From: Bacteroidales bacterium
GTDB taxonomy: Bacteria; Bacteroidota; Bacteroidia; Bacteroidales; Muribaculaceae
NCBI GenBank assembly: GCA_020860515.1
Contig: JAJBUG010000018.1
Location: 1 to 46,518, forward strand
Reading direction: 5' to 3'
DNA length: 46,518 bases
A program made the position numbers and the translations under genes. The first letter of the stretch is position 1. The number at the start of each line of letters is the position of its first letter. This document shows, piece after piece, positions 17,890 to 25,408 of the stretch. The notes under the pieces are model-generated. The model was not told where the DNA came from and ran no database searches. It worked only from the letters and a program-made list of their open reading frames with translations.

Positions 17890-17967
17890 CAATTATTAAA
17901 GTTTCCCCAACTTTAACATGATTAACCAAAAATCACAGCCGTTTTAACATTCCCAATCCTAATCCTA

Positions 17968-18056
17968 AATTCGTTGATTCTCGTCCATTCGTTGATTCTC
18001 GTCTCCTCGTTGATTCTCGTCCATTTTCTCGTCTATTCGTTGATTCTCGTCTTGTC
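17968..18056 (-). repeat. 18-bp-unit array after the 93-residue gene
   Basis: Units with GATTCTCGTC occur at 17976, 17994 and 18012 (18 bp apart) and again at 18042, with a shortened unit between. The array directly touches the stop of the minus-strand gene at 18057. Read on the minus strand it is GACGAGAATCAACGAA, the unit also found at 12189-12227. Confidence 0.9.
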
Positions 18057-18338
18057 TCAATAATATTTGATGGCGGGCACGAGGTCGTGGACATCGATGC
18101 CTTCGTAGAGGATTTGGAACCCTTGCAGAGCCTCAGGCAGATAGAGCGTGTCGAGGAAATACCACTTCGGCGTGCCGTAATCATACGACTTGCCCGAAAG
18201 CAATAGCCTCCCCGACACATAGTCAAACTCATAGAATCCTCCGCCGATGCACATCTCGTCGCCCACCAGCAAATGCTTATGCAAATTCACGTCACCGTAC
18301 TTGAATTTGCCCTCACTTGTAAGAATAAATTTCTGCAT
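18057..18338 (-). CDS. Small conserved-type hypothetical protein
   Basis: 93 residues, not recognised. It is rich in Tyr, Gly and Leu with alternating hydrophobic residues (FILTSEGKFKYGDV; RLLLSGKSYDYG), pointing to a small soluble beta protein; no signal peptide, no cysteine motif. Its ATG overlaps the TAA of the FKBP gene by one base (TAATG), so translation is coupled to the isomerase. Its stop is followed immediately by the 18-bp-unit array. Confidence 0.7.
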   Translation of the reverse strand: MQKFILTSEGKFKYGDVNLHKHLLVGDEMCIGGGFYEFDYVSGRLLLSGKSYDYGTPKWYFLDTLYLPEALQGFQILYEGIDVHDLVPAIKYY

Positions 18339-18871
18339 TATTCAATGCCAAGGAGCTCAACATCGAAGATGAGAGCGCAGTTGGGACCAATCGGACCTCC
18401 AGGGGTACCTTGCTCGCCGTAAGCCAGTTCGCTGGGGATATAGAAGCGATACTTACTGCCAACCGACATCAGCTGCAAGCCCTCGGTCCAACCAGGAATC
18501 ACACGGTTGAGCGGGAAGCTGATGGGTTCGCCGCGCTCGTAGCTTGAATCAAATACTGTGCCGTCAATCAGCTTGCCTTCGTAATTAACCTTAACTGTGC
18601 TGGTGGCAGTGGGCTTGGCGCCTGTGCCTTCCTGCAGCACCTCATATTGAAGCCCCGAGGGAGTAACCTTCACGCTGTCGCGCTTGGCATTCTCAGCCAA
18701 GAAATCCTGGCCAGCCTTGGCATTCTTCAATGGCAGGGGCAGATTCGACTGGGCGGTCTCCTCCACTTCCACGCCGGGTAGCGTCTCGGTGGCAGCGCTC
18801 TTGTCCTTATTACTGCAGCTTGCCAGGGCTACGCCCATCACAGCCACAGCCATCAGATAAATCTTCTTCAT
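18338..18871 (-). CDS. FKBP-type peptidyl-prolyl isomerase lipoprotein
   Basis: 177 residues. The lipobox ALASC puts the acylated Cys near residue 19, so the protein is membrane-anchored in the cell envelope. The FKBP domain (about 85-177) contains VKVNYEGKLIDGTVFDSSYERGEP, VIPGWTEGLQLM, YRFYIPSELAYGEQG and LIFDVELLGIE, with the main active-site aromatic and acidic residues in place. It speeds cis-trans proline isomerisation during folding of exported proteins. A TAACTTTG promoter element lies 29 bp upstream, back to back with that of the DUF4250-pcrA operon. Confidence 0.93.
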   Translation of the reverse strand: MKKIYLMAVAVMGVALASCSNKDKSAATETLPGVEVEETAQSNLPLPLKNAKAGQDFLAENAKRDSVKVTPSGLQYEVLQEGTGAKPTATSTVKVNYEGKLIDGTVFDSSYERGEPISFPLNRVIPGWTEGLQLMSVGSKYRFYIPSELAYGEQGTPGGPIGPNCALIFDVELLGIE

Positions 18872-18899
18872 TTTAGTTAATCTTTATGTTTTGCAAGTG

Positions 18900-18959
18900 C
18901 AAAGTTAGTAATTTATTTGTTGTGATTGCAATTATTTTGGAGAAAAATAGGTAACTTTG
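18900..18959. promoter_or_regulatory. Divergent promoters for FKBP (-) and the DUF4250-pcrA operon (+)
   Basis: TAACTTTG occurs on the minus strand at 18907-18900 and on the plus strand at 18952-18959, each about 21-29 nt from the corresponding start codon. Upstream TTTG boxes at the standard spacing are not evident for either. Confidence 0.6.
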
Positions 18960-18979
18960 CACTGAAAACGAAATAAAGA

Positions 18980-19165
18980 ATGGAACTGAGCCAACTCCCG
19001 CAGGATCCAGCAATCCTGCTTAGCTATATAAATACCAAGCTTCGCGACCTCTACCCCAACTTAGAGGCGCTTTGCGATGACATGCACCTCGACGAAGGCG
19101 CACTGCTGCAGCGCATGCTCGACAACGGATTTGAGTACTCACGCCAAAACAACAAATTCTGGTAA
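18980..19165 (+). CDS. DUF4250 small protein
   Basis: 61 residues. The pattern LPQDPAILLSYINTKLRD followed by LCDDMHL and GFEYSRQNNKFW matches DUF4250, a small family of unknown function. No signal peptide or membrane segment. Its TAA is followed directly by the ATG of the helicase gene, so the two are almost certainly translated from one mRNA. Confidence 0.8.
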   Translation: MELSQLPQDPAILLSYINTKLRDLYPNLEALCDDMHLDEGALLQRMLDNGFEYSRQNNKFW

Positions 19166-21589
19166 ATGGAGGATTATCTGAGCAAACTCAACGATCAGCA
19201 GCGCATAGCCGTGGAGTATTGCGATGGGCCTCAGCTTGTGATAGCAGGCGCCGGCTCAGGCAAGACTCGCGTGCTTACCTACAAGATTGTGCACCTCCTG
19301 GCCCATGGCTATGAGCCATGGCGCATCGTGGCCCTCACATTCACCAACAAAGCCGCCCGCGAGATGCGCGAGCGCATCGAGGCCCTGGTAGGCCCGGAGG
19401 TGGCATCCAAGCTGTGGATGGGCACCTTCCACTCGATCTTTGGACGAATCCTGCGCATCAATGCCGACAGAATCGGATTTAAGAGCAATTACACCATCTA
19501 CGACACCGCCGACAGCAAAAGCCTGGTGAAGATGATAATCAAGGACCTCGGCCTCGACGACAAGGTGTACAAGCCCAGCCTGGTGCTCAACGAAATCTCA
19601 CGAGCCAAAAACAACCTGGTGTCGCCCCAAGCCTATGCCAACGACCGCGACATAGCCCAGGCCAACCGCCATGCCAAGCGCGACCGAATGTCAGAGATCT
19701 ACGCTGGCTACATGGAGCGCTGCCGAGTAGCAGGAGCCATGGACTTCGACGATTTGCTCTATTACACCAATATCCTGCTGCGCGACAATCCCGACGTGCG
19801 ACACCACTACCAGGAATATTTCCGCTATGTGCTGGTGGATGAGTACCAGGACACCAACTTCGCCCAGCACTTGATTGTGTCGCAGCTAACCGATGGAGCC
19901 AAGCAGCTCTGCGTAGTGGGCGACGATGCCCAGAGCATCTACAGCTTCCGAGGGGCCAACATCCAAAATATCCTCAATCTCAAGCGCGCCTACCCTACTC
20001 TGCAAATCCATAAGCTGGAGCAGAATTACCGCTCCACCCAGAATATCATCAACGCGGCCAACTCACTTATTGAGAAGAATGCTGAGCAAATGCCCAAGCA
20101 AGTTTTCTCAAAAAATGCCAAAGGCGACCTAATCGAGGTGGTGAAGAGTTTCAGCGACTACGAGGAGGCCTATCTGGTGGCCAACCGAGTGTCGCAAGTG
20201 CAAATGAACACAGGCGATTCCATGGAGGAATTTGCAATCCTTTACCGCACCAATGCCCAAAGCCGCGTGCTGGAGGAGGCTCTGCGCAAGCGCAACATCC
20301 CCTACCGAATCTATGGAGGCCTGTCGTTCTACCAGCGCAAGGAGGTGAAGGATGCAATCGCATATTTCCGCCTCAGCATTAACCCAGCCGACGACGAAGC
20401 CCTGAAGCGCGTGATCAATTACCCGCCCCGTGGCATTGGTGACACTACCATGGGCAAGGTGTCAGCCACTGCCATCAGCCACCGCGTGAGCCTTTGGGAC
20501 GTTATCAACGACATGGACCGCTATCCTGTGTCGGTCAACAAGGGCACTCGCGCCAAGCTGGAGCAGTTTCGCGACGTAATCCGCAAATTCAACCAACTAA
20601 ATATCGACGGCGAGCACGCTGCGTCGGTGGCACGCACCATTATTACCGACACTGGGCTGCTAACAATCCTGCTCAGCGACAAGACACCCGAAAGCATTTC
20701 GCGACAAGAGAACCTGGAAGAACTACTCAACGGCGTGCAAGAATTTGTGGCCAACAAGATGGAAGAGGGCAACACCGAACACACCGACATGGCCAGCTTC
20801 CTAAGCGAAGTGTCTTTGGCTACCGACCAGGATAACAAAGAGGAAGACCAGCAGGAAAAACTTACCCTGATGACTATCCATGCCGCCAAGGGCCTCGAGT
20901 TCGGGAATGTGTTTATCGTAGGCGTTGAGGAAGAGTTGCTCCCCTCAGCCATGAGCATGGAGCATCCATGGGAAGTGGAGGAAGAGCGCCGCCTGCTGTA
21001 TGTGGCCATCACTCGCGCCAAGCGCTTCTGCATGATGAGCTATGCCACATCGCGCTTCCGCAACGGCCAGACTGTGACCAGCAAACCCAGCCGCTTCTTG
21101 GCCGACATCGACCGCAAATGGCTCCACTTCGCCATGGGCACCGATATGCCAGCTTACGACCCTGTGCAAAAATTCCGCAGCAGCTACCACAGCCCAGGAC
21201 GCATATTTTATGAGACAGCCAGGACAACCGCGACAACCGCGACATCCGCGACAGCCAGGACAACCGCGACCACCAGGACAACCGCGACAGCCGCGACAAA
21301 TGGATCTCAGATGTCCCGGGAGTCCCAGATGTCCCAGGCGTCCCGGGAGTCCCAGATGTCCCGGGAGTCCCAGGCGTCCCGGGAGTCCCAGATGTCCCGG
21401 GAGTCTCAGGGCTCGCTGCACACCCCCGGCGAGCTGGAGCCGGGCATGGCTATTGAGCACTCGCGCTTCGGCCGAGGCGAGATCATCGAGGTTGACACCA
21501 GCCAGCCCGATGCACGAATACGCGTAAAATTCGATAATGTGGAGGTGAAAACTCTCCTTCTCAAATTTGCTAAATTCACCATTCTATGA
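19166..21589 (+). CDS. pcrA: UvrD/PcrA-type SF1A DNA helicase
   Basis: 807 residues, longer than the usual 720-780. Walker A AGAGSGKT is at residues 27-34; TFTNKAAREM (motif Ia), VDEYQDTNF (motif II, about 227), GDDAQSIYSFRGA (motif III), LEQNYRST (motif IV), MTIHAAKGLEF (motif V) and LLYVAITRAK (motif VI) follow in order. It unwinds DNA 3' to 5' in repair and removal of blocked complexes. The C-terminal linker (about residues 684-748) is made of two nonanucleotide arrays encoding Thr/Ala/Arg and Ser/Gln/Arg/Glu triplets. A Tudor-like C-terminal end (GMAIEHSRFGRGEIIEV) is kept after it. The stop overlaps the nspC start (ATGA). Confidence 0.95.
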   Translation: MEDYLSKLNDQQRIAVEYCDGPQLVIAGAGSGKTRVLTYKIVHLLAHGYEPWRIVALTFTNKAAREMRERIEALVGPEVASKLWMGTFHSIFGRILRINADRIGFKSNYTIYDTADSKSLVKMIIKDLGLDDKVYKPSLVLNEISRAKNNLVSPQAYANDRDIAQANRHAKRDRMSEIYAGYMERCRVAGAMDFDDLLYYTNILLRDNPDVRHHYQEYFRYVLVDEYQDTNFAQHLIVSQLTDGAKQLCVVGDDAQSIYSFRGANIQNILNLKRAYPTLQIHKLEQNYRSTQNIINAANSLIEKNAEQMPKQVFSKNAKGDLIEVVKSFSDYEEAYLVANRVSQVQMNTGDSMEEFAILYRTNAQSRVLEEALRKRNIPYRIYGGLSFYQRKEVKDAIAYFRLSINPADDEALKRVINYPPRGIGDTTMGKVSATAISHRVSLWDVINDMDRYPVSVNKGTRAKLEQFRDVIRKFNQLNIDGEHAASVARTIITDTGLLTILLSDKTPESISRQENLEELLNGVQEFVANKMEEGNTEHTDMASFLSEVSLATDQDNKEEDQQEKLTLMTIHAAKGLEFGNVFIVGVEEELLPSAMSMEHPWEVEEERRLLYVAITRAKRFCMMSYATSRFRNGQTVTSKPSRFLADIDRKWLHFAMGTDMPAYDPVQKFRSSYHSPGRIFYETARTTATTATSATARTTATTRTTATAATNGSQMSRESQMSQASRESQMSRESQASRESQMSRESQGSLHTPGELEPGMAIEHSRFGRGEIIEVDTSQPDARIRVKFDNVEVKTLLLKFAKFTIL
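21215..21295 (+). repeat. Nonanucleotide array 1 inside pcrA
   Basis: Nine consecutive 9-bp units, mainly ACAACCGCG with ACAGCCAGG, ACATCCGCG and ACCACCAGG variants. In frame they encode a Thr/Ala/Arg-rich stretch. Confidence 0.92.
21311..21409 (+). repeat. Nonanucleotide array 2 inside pcrA
   Basis: Eleven consecutive 9-bp units alternating ATGTCCCGG or GCGTCCCGG with GAGTCCCAG. In frame they encode MSR/ASR and ESQ triplets. Confidence 0.95.
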
Positions 21590-22734
21590 CCATCGAACAA
21601 CTCCCTACCCCCTTTTATATTATCTATGAAGACAAGCTGCGACGCAACCTCGACCTTATAGCTGAGGTGAGTCGCCGCAGCGGTGCCAAGATAATAATGG
21701 CGTTCAAGGCCAATGCACTGTGGCGCACATTCCATATCATGCGCGAATATGGCATTGGATTCACAGCCAGCAGTCTCAATGAACTTCGCCTTGGCCATGA
21801 GTTTTTGGGCCATGATGCCCACAGCTATTGCCCAGCCTACACCGATGCCACGATCGACGAATATCTGAAATGGAGCACCCATATCACCTTCAATTCATTA
21901 GGCCAGTGGGCGATGCATAAGGACAAGCTAAAGGATTATCCCAATGTGTCGGCTGGATTGCGCGTAAACCCCAAATGCTCGGTAATCGAAACTGACCTTT
22001 ACAATCCTGCCCTCCCAGGCTCGCGCTTCGGCGTAAGCGCAGAAGAAATTACAAATCACAAATTACAAATTACAAACTCCCAAATCCTTGACGGGATTGA
22101 GGGGCTGCATTTCCATGCCCTGTGCGAATCCAGCAGCTATGATCTGGAGAAGGTGCTTGCAGCGTTTGAGGAGCAATTCGGCCACCTGCTACCACAGATG
22201 AAATGGGTCAACTTCGGTGGTGGCCACCTGATGACGCGCGAGGGCTACGACACCGAGCATCTTATCCGCCTTATCCAGGGCTTCCGCGAACGATACCCCT
22301 GGCTTGAGGTAATACTGGAGCCTGGCAGCGCCTTCACCTGGCGCACTGGCGATCTGATTACCAGCGTGGTGGATGTTGTCAGCAACGATGGCGTAAACAC
22401 TGCCATCGTAGATGTATCCTTTGCTTGCCACATGCCCGACACCCTGGAAATGCCCTACCAGCCATTGATTACCCAAAGCGTGGCCGAAGGCAAGCCATAC
22501 ATGCTCGGTGGCAACAGCTGCCTTAGCGGCGATTACTGCGGCCCATGGCATTTCGACCACGACCTGAAGGCTGGCGAGCGACTCACATTGGAGGACATGA
22601 ACCATTACACTACCGTGAAAACCACGATGTTCAACGGCATCCAGCACCCCGCCATCGTGCTTTGCGACAGCAAGGGCGACTGCCAATATCTGCGACAGTA
22701 CGATTACGAAGACTACAAAAGCCGCATGTCATGA
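21586..22734 (+). CDS. nspC: Carboxynorspermidine decarboxylase
   Basis: 382 residues, a fold III PLP decarboxylase. The PLP lysine is K41 in MAFKANAL; other landmarks are NPKCSVIETD, GSRFGVS, HFHALCES, NFGGGHLMT, EPGSAF and the catalytic cysteine region GNSCLSGDYCG. It converts carboxy(nor)spermidine to (nor)spermidine, the last step of the alternative polyamine route common in gut Bacteroidota; the dehydrogenase partner is not in the window. Residues ~154-164 (EITNHKLQITN) are encoded by a heptanucleotide array, an in-frame insertion just after the GSRFG motif. It overlaps pcrA and the next gene by ATGA junctions. Confidence 0.93.
   Translation: MTIEQLPTPFYIIYEDKLRRNLDLIAEVSRRSGAKIIMAFKANALWRTFHIMREYGIGFTASSLNELRLGHEFLGHDAHSYCPAYTDATIDEYLKWSTHITFNSLGQWAMHKDKLKDYPNVSAGLRVNPKCSVIETDLYNPALPGSRFGVSAEEITNHKLQITNSQILDGIEGLHFHALCESSSYDLEKVLAAFEEQFGHLLPQMKWVNFGGGHLMTREGYDTEHLIRLIQGFRERYPWLEVILEPGSAFTWRTGDLITSVVDVVSNDGVNTAIVDVSFACHMPDTLEMPYQPLITQSVAEGKPYMLGGNSCLSGDYCGPWHFDHDLKAGERLTLEDMNHYTTVKTTMFNGIQHPAIVLCDSKGDCQYLRQYDYEDYKSRMS
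22046..22077 (+). repeat. Heptanucleotide array inside nspC
   Basis: AAATTAC, AAATCAC, AAATTAC, AAATTAC and a partial fifth unit. The same motif family (CAAATTA/CAAATGA) forms the array after the next gene at 23726-23788. Confidence 0.9.
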
Positions 22735-23732
22735 GCCACTTCTATTCCGTGATTGTGCCTGTCTATAACCGAATCGACGAGGTGCGCGACCTTCTCGACA
22801 GCCTTTCCAAGCAGACCCGAAAATGCTTCGAGGTGGTGCTGACCGAGGACGGCAGCACTCAGCCATGCAAGGAAGTGGTGGAAGAATATGCCGACAACAT
22901 CGACATCAAATATTTCTGGAAAGAGAACGAAGGCCGCTCAATAGCCCGTAATTATGGCATGGAGCACTCCAAGGGCGACTATTTCATATTTTTCGACAGC
23001 GACTGCGTGATTCCACCCGATTATTTTGAGATACTTGACCAGGAGCTCGAAAAGCATCCGCTTGATTGCTTCGGAGGGCCCGATGCTGCCCACGAAAGCT
23101 TTACCGATGTGCAGAAGGCCATCAATTATGGCATGACCTCGTTTCTAACCACCGGGGGTATCCGTGGTGGCAAGGTTCAGCTTGAAAAATTCACCCCGCG
23201 CACCTTCAACATGGGTTATTCGCGCCAGGTTTACGAGCGCGTGGGAGGCTTCCGAGAGATGTTCAGCGAAGATATCGACATGAGCACACGCATCCGCCAA
23301 GCAGGATTCTCAATCGGCCTAATCCGCAACGCCAAGGTGTGGCACAAGCGCAGAGTGGACTTCAAGAAATTCTTCCGCCAGGTGCATGTGTTCGGCATGT
23401 CGCGCATCACCCTCAAGCTACTCTATCCCGACAGCCTCAAGCCAGTGCATGCACTGCCTGCCCTGTTTGTGATTGGCTGCGTGGTGCTGATAATCTTGGC
23501 TATTGCCCTGTCGCCTCTGTGGCTGTTGCCCCTGATTGCGTACCTGCTGGCAATATTCTTCACAGCCTGGGCAAGCACCAAATCATTCAAAATAGCGTGC
23601 TTGGCTGTGCCAGCAAGCCTAATTCAGCTCACTGGCTACGGCTTAGGCTTCATTCAAGCGTTCACCACAAAGATACTGCTACGCCGAGGCCGCAACATCA
23701 ATCAAGAAATTGAAATGCGCCGAGGCAAATGA
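22731..23732 (+). CDS. Family 2 glycosyltransferase with C-terminal membrane segments
   Basis: 333 residues from the ATG that overlaps the nspC stop (ATGA); a longer in-frame opening from 22545 lies inside nspC and is rejected. The GT-A fold begins YSVIVPVYNRIDEV; the nucleotide-sugar DxD region is FFDSDCVI (about residue 88), and acceptor-side motifs FNMGYSRQVYERVGGF and FSEDIDMSTRI follow. Two or three hydrophobic stretches near residues 240-300 anchor it to the inner membrane. Substrate unknown; likely surface polysaccharide or glycolipid assembly. The stop codon is part of the first heptad of the following repeat array. Confidence 0.9.
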   Translation: MSHFYSVIVPVYNRIDEVRDLLDSLSKQTRKCFEVVLTEDGSTQPCKEVVEEYADNIDIKYFWKENEGRSIARNYGMEHSKGDYFIFFDSDCVIPPDYFEILDQELEKHPLDCFGGPDAAHESFTDVQKAINYGMTSFLTTGGIRGGKVQLEKFTPRTFNMGYSRQVYERVGGFREMFSEDIDMSTRIRQAGFSIGLIRNAKVWHKRRVDFKKFFRQVHVFGMSRITLKLLYPDSLKPVHALPALFVIGCVVLIILAIALSPLWLLPLIAYLLAIFFTAWASTKSFKIACLAVPASLIQLTGYGLGFIQAFTTKILLRRGRNINQEIEMRRGK

Positions 23733-23788
23733 CAAATGACAAATTACAAATGACAAATTACAAATGACAAATTACAAATGACAAATTA
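23726..23788 (+). repeat. Heptanucleotide array covering a stop codon
   Basis: Nine consecutive 7-bp units, CAAATGA alternating with CAAATTA (first two both CAAATGA). The first unit contains the TGA stop of the glycosyltransferase gene. Confidence 0.95.
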
Positions 23789-23808
23789 CAAGTGGTAAGT
23801 GCGTCAGC

Positions 23809-23845
23809 CGTTCGCTTTCCCGCTTTCCCGTTTTCCCGATAATCC
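23809..23845 (+). repeat. Short dispersed pyrimidine-rich repeat, copy 1
   Basis: CGTTCGCTTTCCCGCTTTCC plus TTTTCCCG recurs almost unchanged at 36949-36980, both times shortly upstream of a plus-strand gene (radC here, the DUF486 gene there). Confidence 0.7.
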
Positions 23846-23866
23846 GAAAAAAACACTAATCCTATT

Positions 23867-24586
23867 ATGTATAATCACGAAGGCGACGATCAAAAGTCGC
23901 TGCTTATATGCGAAATGGATGCTTCGCAGCGTCCGCGCGAAAAGGCCATGGCTCAGGGATTCGATTCACTGAGCGATGCCGAAGTTATGGCAATAATCTT
24001 TGCCACAGGCATCAAGGGCACCTCAGTACTCGACCTGTGCAAAGACATTCTTAAGAAAAATATGGGCCATCTGTCGCTTGTCACCCGCAAGCCATGGCAC
24101 CAGCTGGTAAAAGAGCACAAAGGAATCGGAGCCGTAAAGGCCATCACCCTGCTGGCTGCATTAGAGCTGGGTCGGCGAGCCAGCGAAGACTCCAAGCGCA
24201 TGGCTCAGGAGGAGCCGTTATCCACATCACTCGATGCCTACGAGCGCATGAAGGCGCAATTCCAATGGCTGCAACATGAAGAATTCTGGGTGCTATACCT
24301 GAATCAAGGAGGCAAAGTGGTGAGCAAGAAGCGCATATCCATGGGGAGCACCAACTCCACCAGCGTGGATGTGAAGCTGATCATGCGTTATGCCCTCGAC
24401 TGCTTGGCTGCATCAATGGTGCTTTGCCACAATCACCCCAGTGGCACACTGCGCCCGAGCACCGAGGATGACCACATCACCAAAAAAATCGAAGACGCGG
24501 CACGTCTGTTCGACGTCCGCGTCTTCGATCATATTATCTTCACTGATGGGTCCTACTACAGCTACAGCGACCACTCGCGCCTTTAA
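23867..24586 (+). CDS. radC: RadC/JAB-domain protein
   Basis: 239 residues, the normal RadC length. An N-terminal helix-hairpin-helix-like part (about 15-95: LSDAEVMAIIFATG and HKGIGAVKAITLLAALELGRR) precedes the JAB metalloprotease-like domain with the zinc motif CHNHPSG (about 186-192) and a downstream acidic residue (STEDDHITKKI). Despite the name, a role in DNA repair is unproven for the family. It ends in a heptad array shared with the convergent dehydrogenase gene. Confidence 0.93.
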   Translation: MYNHEGDDQKSLLICEMDASQRPREKAMAQGFDSLSDAEVMAIIFATGIKGTSVLDLCKDILKKNMGHLSLVTRKPWHQLVKEHKGIGAVKAITLLAALELGRRASEDSKRMAQEEPLSTSLDAYERMKAQFQWLQHEEFWVLYLNQGGKVVSKKRISMGSTNSTSVDVKLIMRYALDCLAASMVLCHNHPSGTLRPSTEDDHITKKIEDAARLFDVRVFDHIIFTDGSYYSYSDHSRL

Positions 24587-24618
24587 GACCAAAGACCAAA
24601 GACTAAAGACTAAAGACT
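24584..24618 (+). repeat. Heptanucleotide array between convergent genes
   Basis: TAAGACC, AAAGACC, AAAGACT, AAAGACT, AAAGACT: five 7-bp units. The array begins with the radC stop (TAA at 24584-24586) and contains the stop of the minus-strand dehydrogenase gene (TAG read at 24612-24610). Confidence 0.92.
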
Positions 24619-25347
24619 TATCTTCAGATAGCGCCACAGGCAGCCAGGAATCAGATGCCATATACCATCCACCAGGCTCCAGCGCCAATCAATAGTGGCT
24701 ATGCGCGCCTTGCGCAGAATGGCCTTGACCACCAGCGGTGCCGCATAGTCCACAGCCATTGTCAACGGGTAGCTCTTGTCGGCATCGAGCAAGGCTGTGC
24801 GCACGAATCCCGGACGAATGTCGGTCACGCTCACTGCCACCCGCTGCATGTGAGCCAGTTGGTCGATAGCCTGCAGATAGGTGCGCTGATACCGCTTGCT
24901 GGCGCTGTAGGTCGGAGCCACGCCCAAGCCCTTGGTGCCTGCAATTGATGTGATGGCTGCAATTTGTCCACGCCCCACATTTTCGGTCTTTTTGAAATAG
25001 AGATAGGCAGCATTGATGATGCGAGTGAATCCGTGCACATTTACTGCCAGGATTGGCTCGTCCTTGCCCCATTCGAGCAGAGGATTGGCAAAGCCCACGC
25101 CGCTGGCAAAAAGCAACACATCCATGCCGCCGTTGAGTTCAATCAAATCATTGAATTTCTCCACGGCATCCTGGGTGGTGACATCTAAAAATCGAGCCAC
25201 TATGCGGTCGGGGTATTGATCCTTCACCTCGTTGAGCTTTTCTATCCTGCGGCCTGCGATAGCAACCTTCCATCCCATTTTGGCAAATTCGAGAGCCACA
25301 CGGCGCCCTATGCCGCTGCTTGCTCCTATCACTACGATCCTTTTCAT
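24610..25347 (-). CDS. Short-chain dehydrogenase/reductase
   Basis: 245 residues from the ATG at 25347; an upstream TTG two codons earlier is less likely. The Rossmann nucleotide motif is VIGASSGIG (residues 6-14), with RR after beta-2 (AGRR) favouring NADP(H). The catalytic set is Ser in ITSIAG and YSASK near residue 150. The substrate is unknown. The C-terminal ~40 residues are hydrophobic (WSLVDGIWHLIPGCLW), as in SDRs that touch membranes or lipids. The last three codons and stop lie in a heptad array. Confidence 0.92.
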   Translation of the reverse strand: MKRIVVIGASSGIGRRVALEFAKMGWKVAIAGRRIEKLNEVKDQYPDRIVARFLDVTTQDAVEKFNDLIELNGGMDVLLFASGVGFANPLLEWGKDEPILAVNVHGFTRIINAAYLYFKKTENVGRGQIAAITSIAGTKGLGVAPTYSASKRYQRTYLQAIDQLAHMQRVAVSVTDIRPGFVRTALLDADKSYPLTMAVDYAAPLVVKAILRKARIATIDWRWSLVDGIWHLIPGCLWRYLKISL

Positions 25348-25373
25348 TTTCAAATATTCTAAATCCTTAAACC

Positions 25374-25408
25374 TTCTTAATACTTAATACTTAACACTTA
25401 ATACTATT
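25374..25408. repeat. Heptanucleotide array covering the stop of the DUF6048-like gene
   Basis: TTCTTAA, TACTTAA, TACTTAA, CACTTAA, TACTATT: 7-bp units that include the stop (TAG read at 25406-25404) of the minus-strand gene. Confidence 0.9.

Noticed and set aside
22545..22730. N-terminal extension of the glycosyltransferase into nspC
   Set aside because: The family begins at YSVIVPVYN just after the ATG at 22731, which forms an ATGA overlap with the nspC stop.
24480..24540. Hairpin GAAGACGCGG...CCGCGTCTTC as a terminator
   Set aside because: It lies inside the radC coding region with no T-run and is explained by codon sequence.
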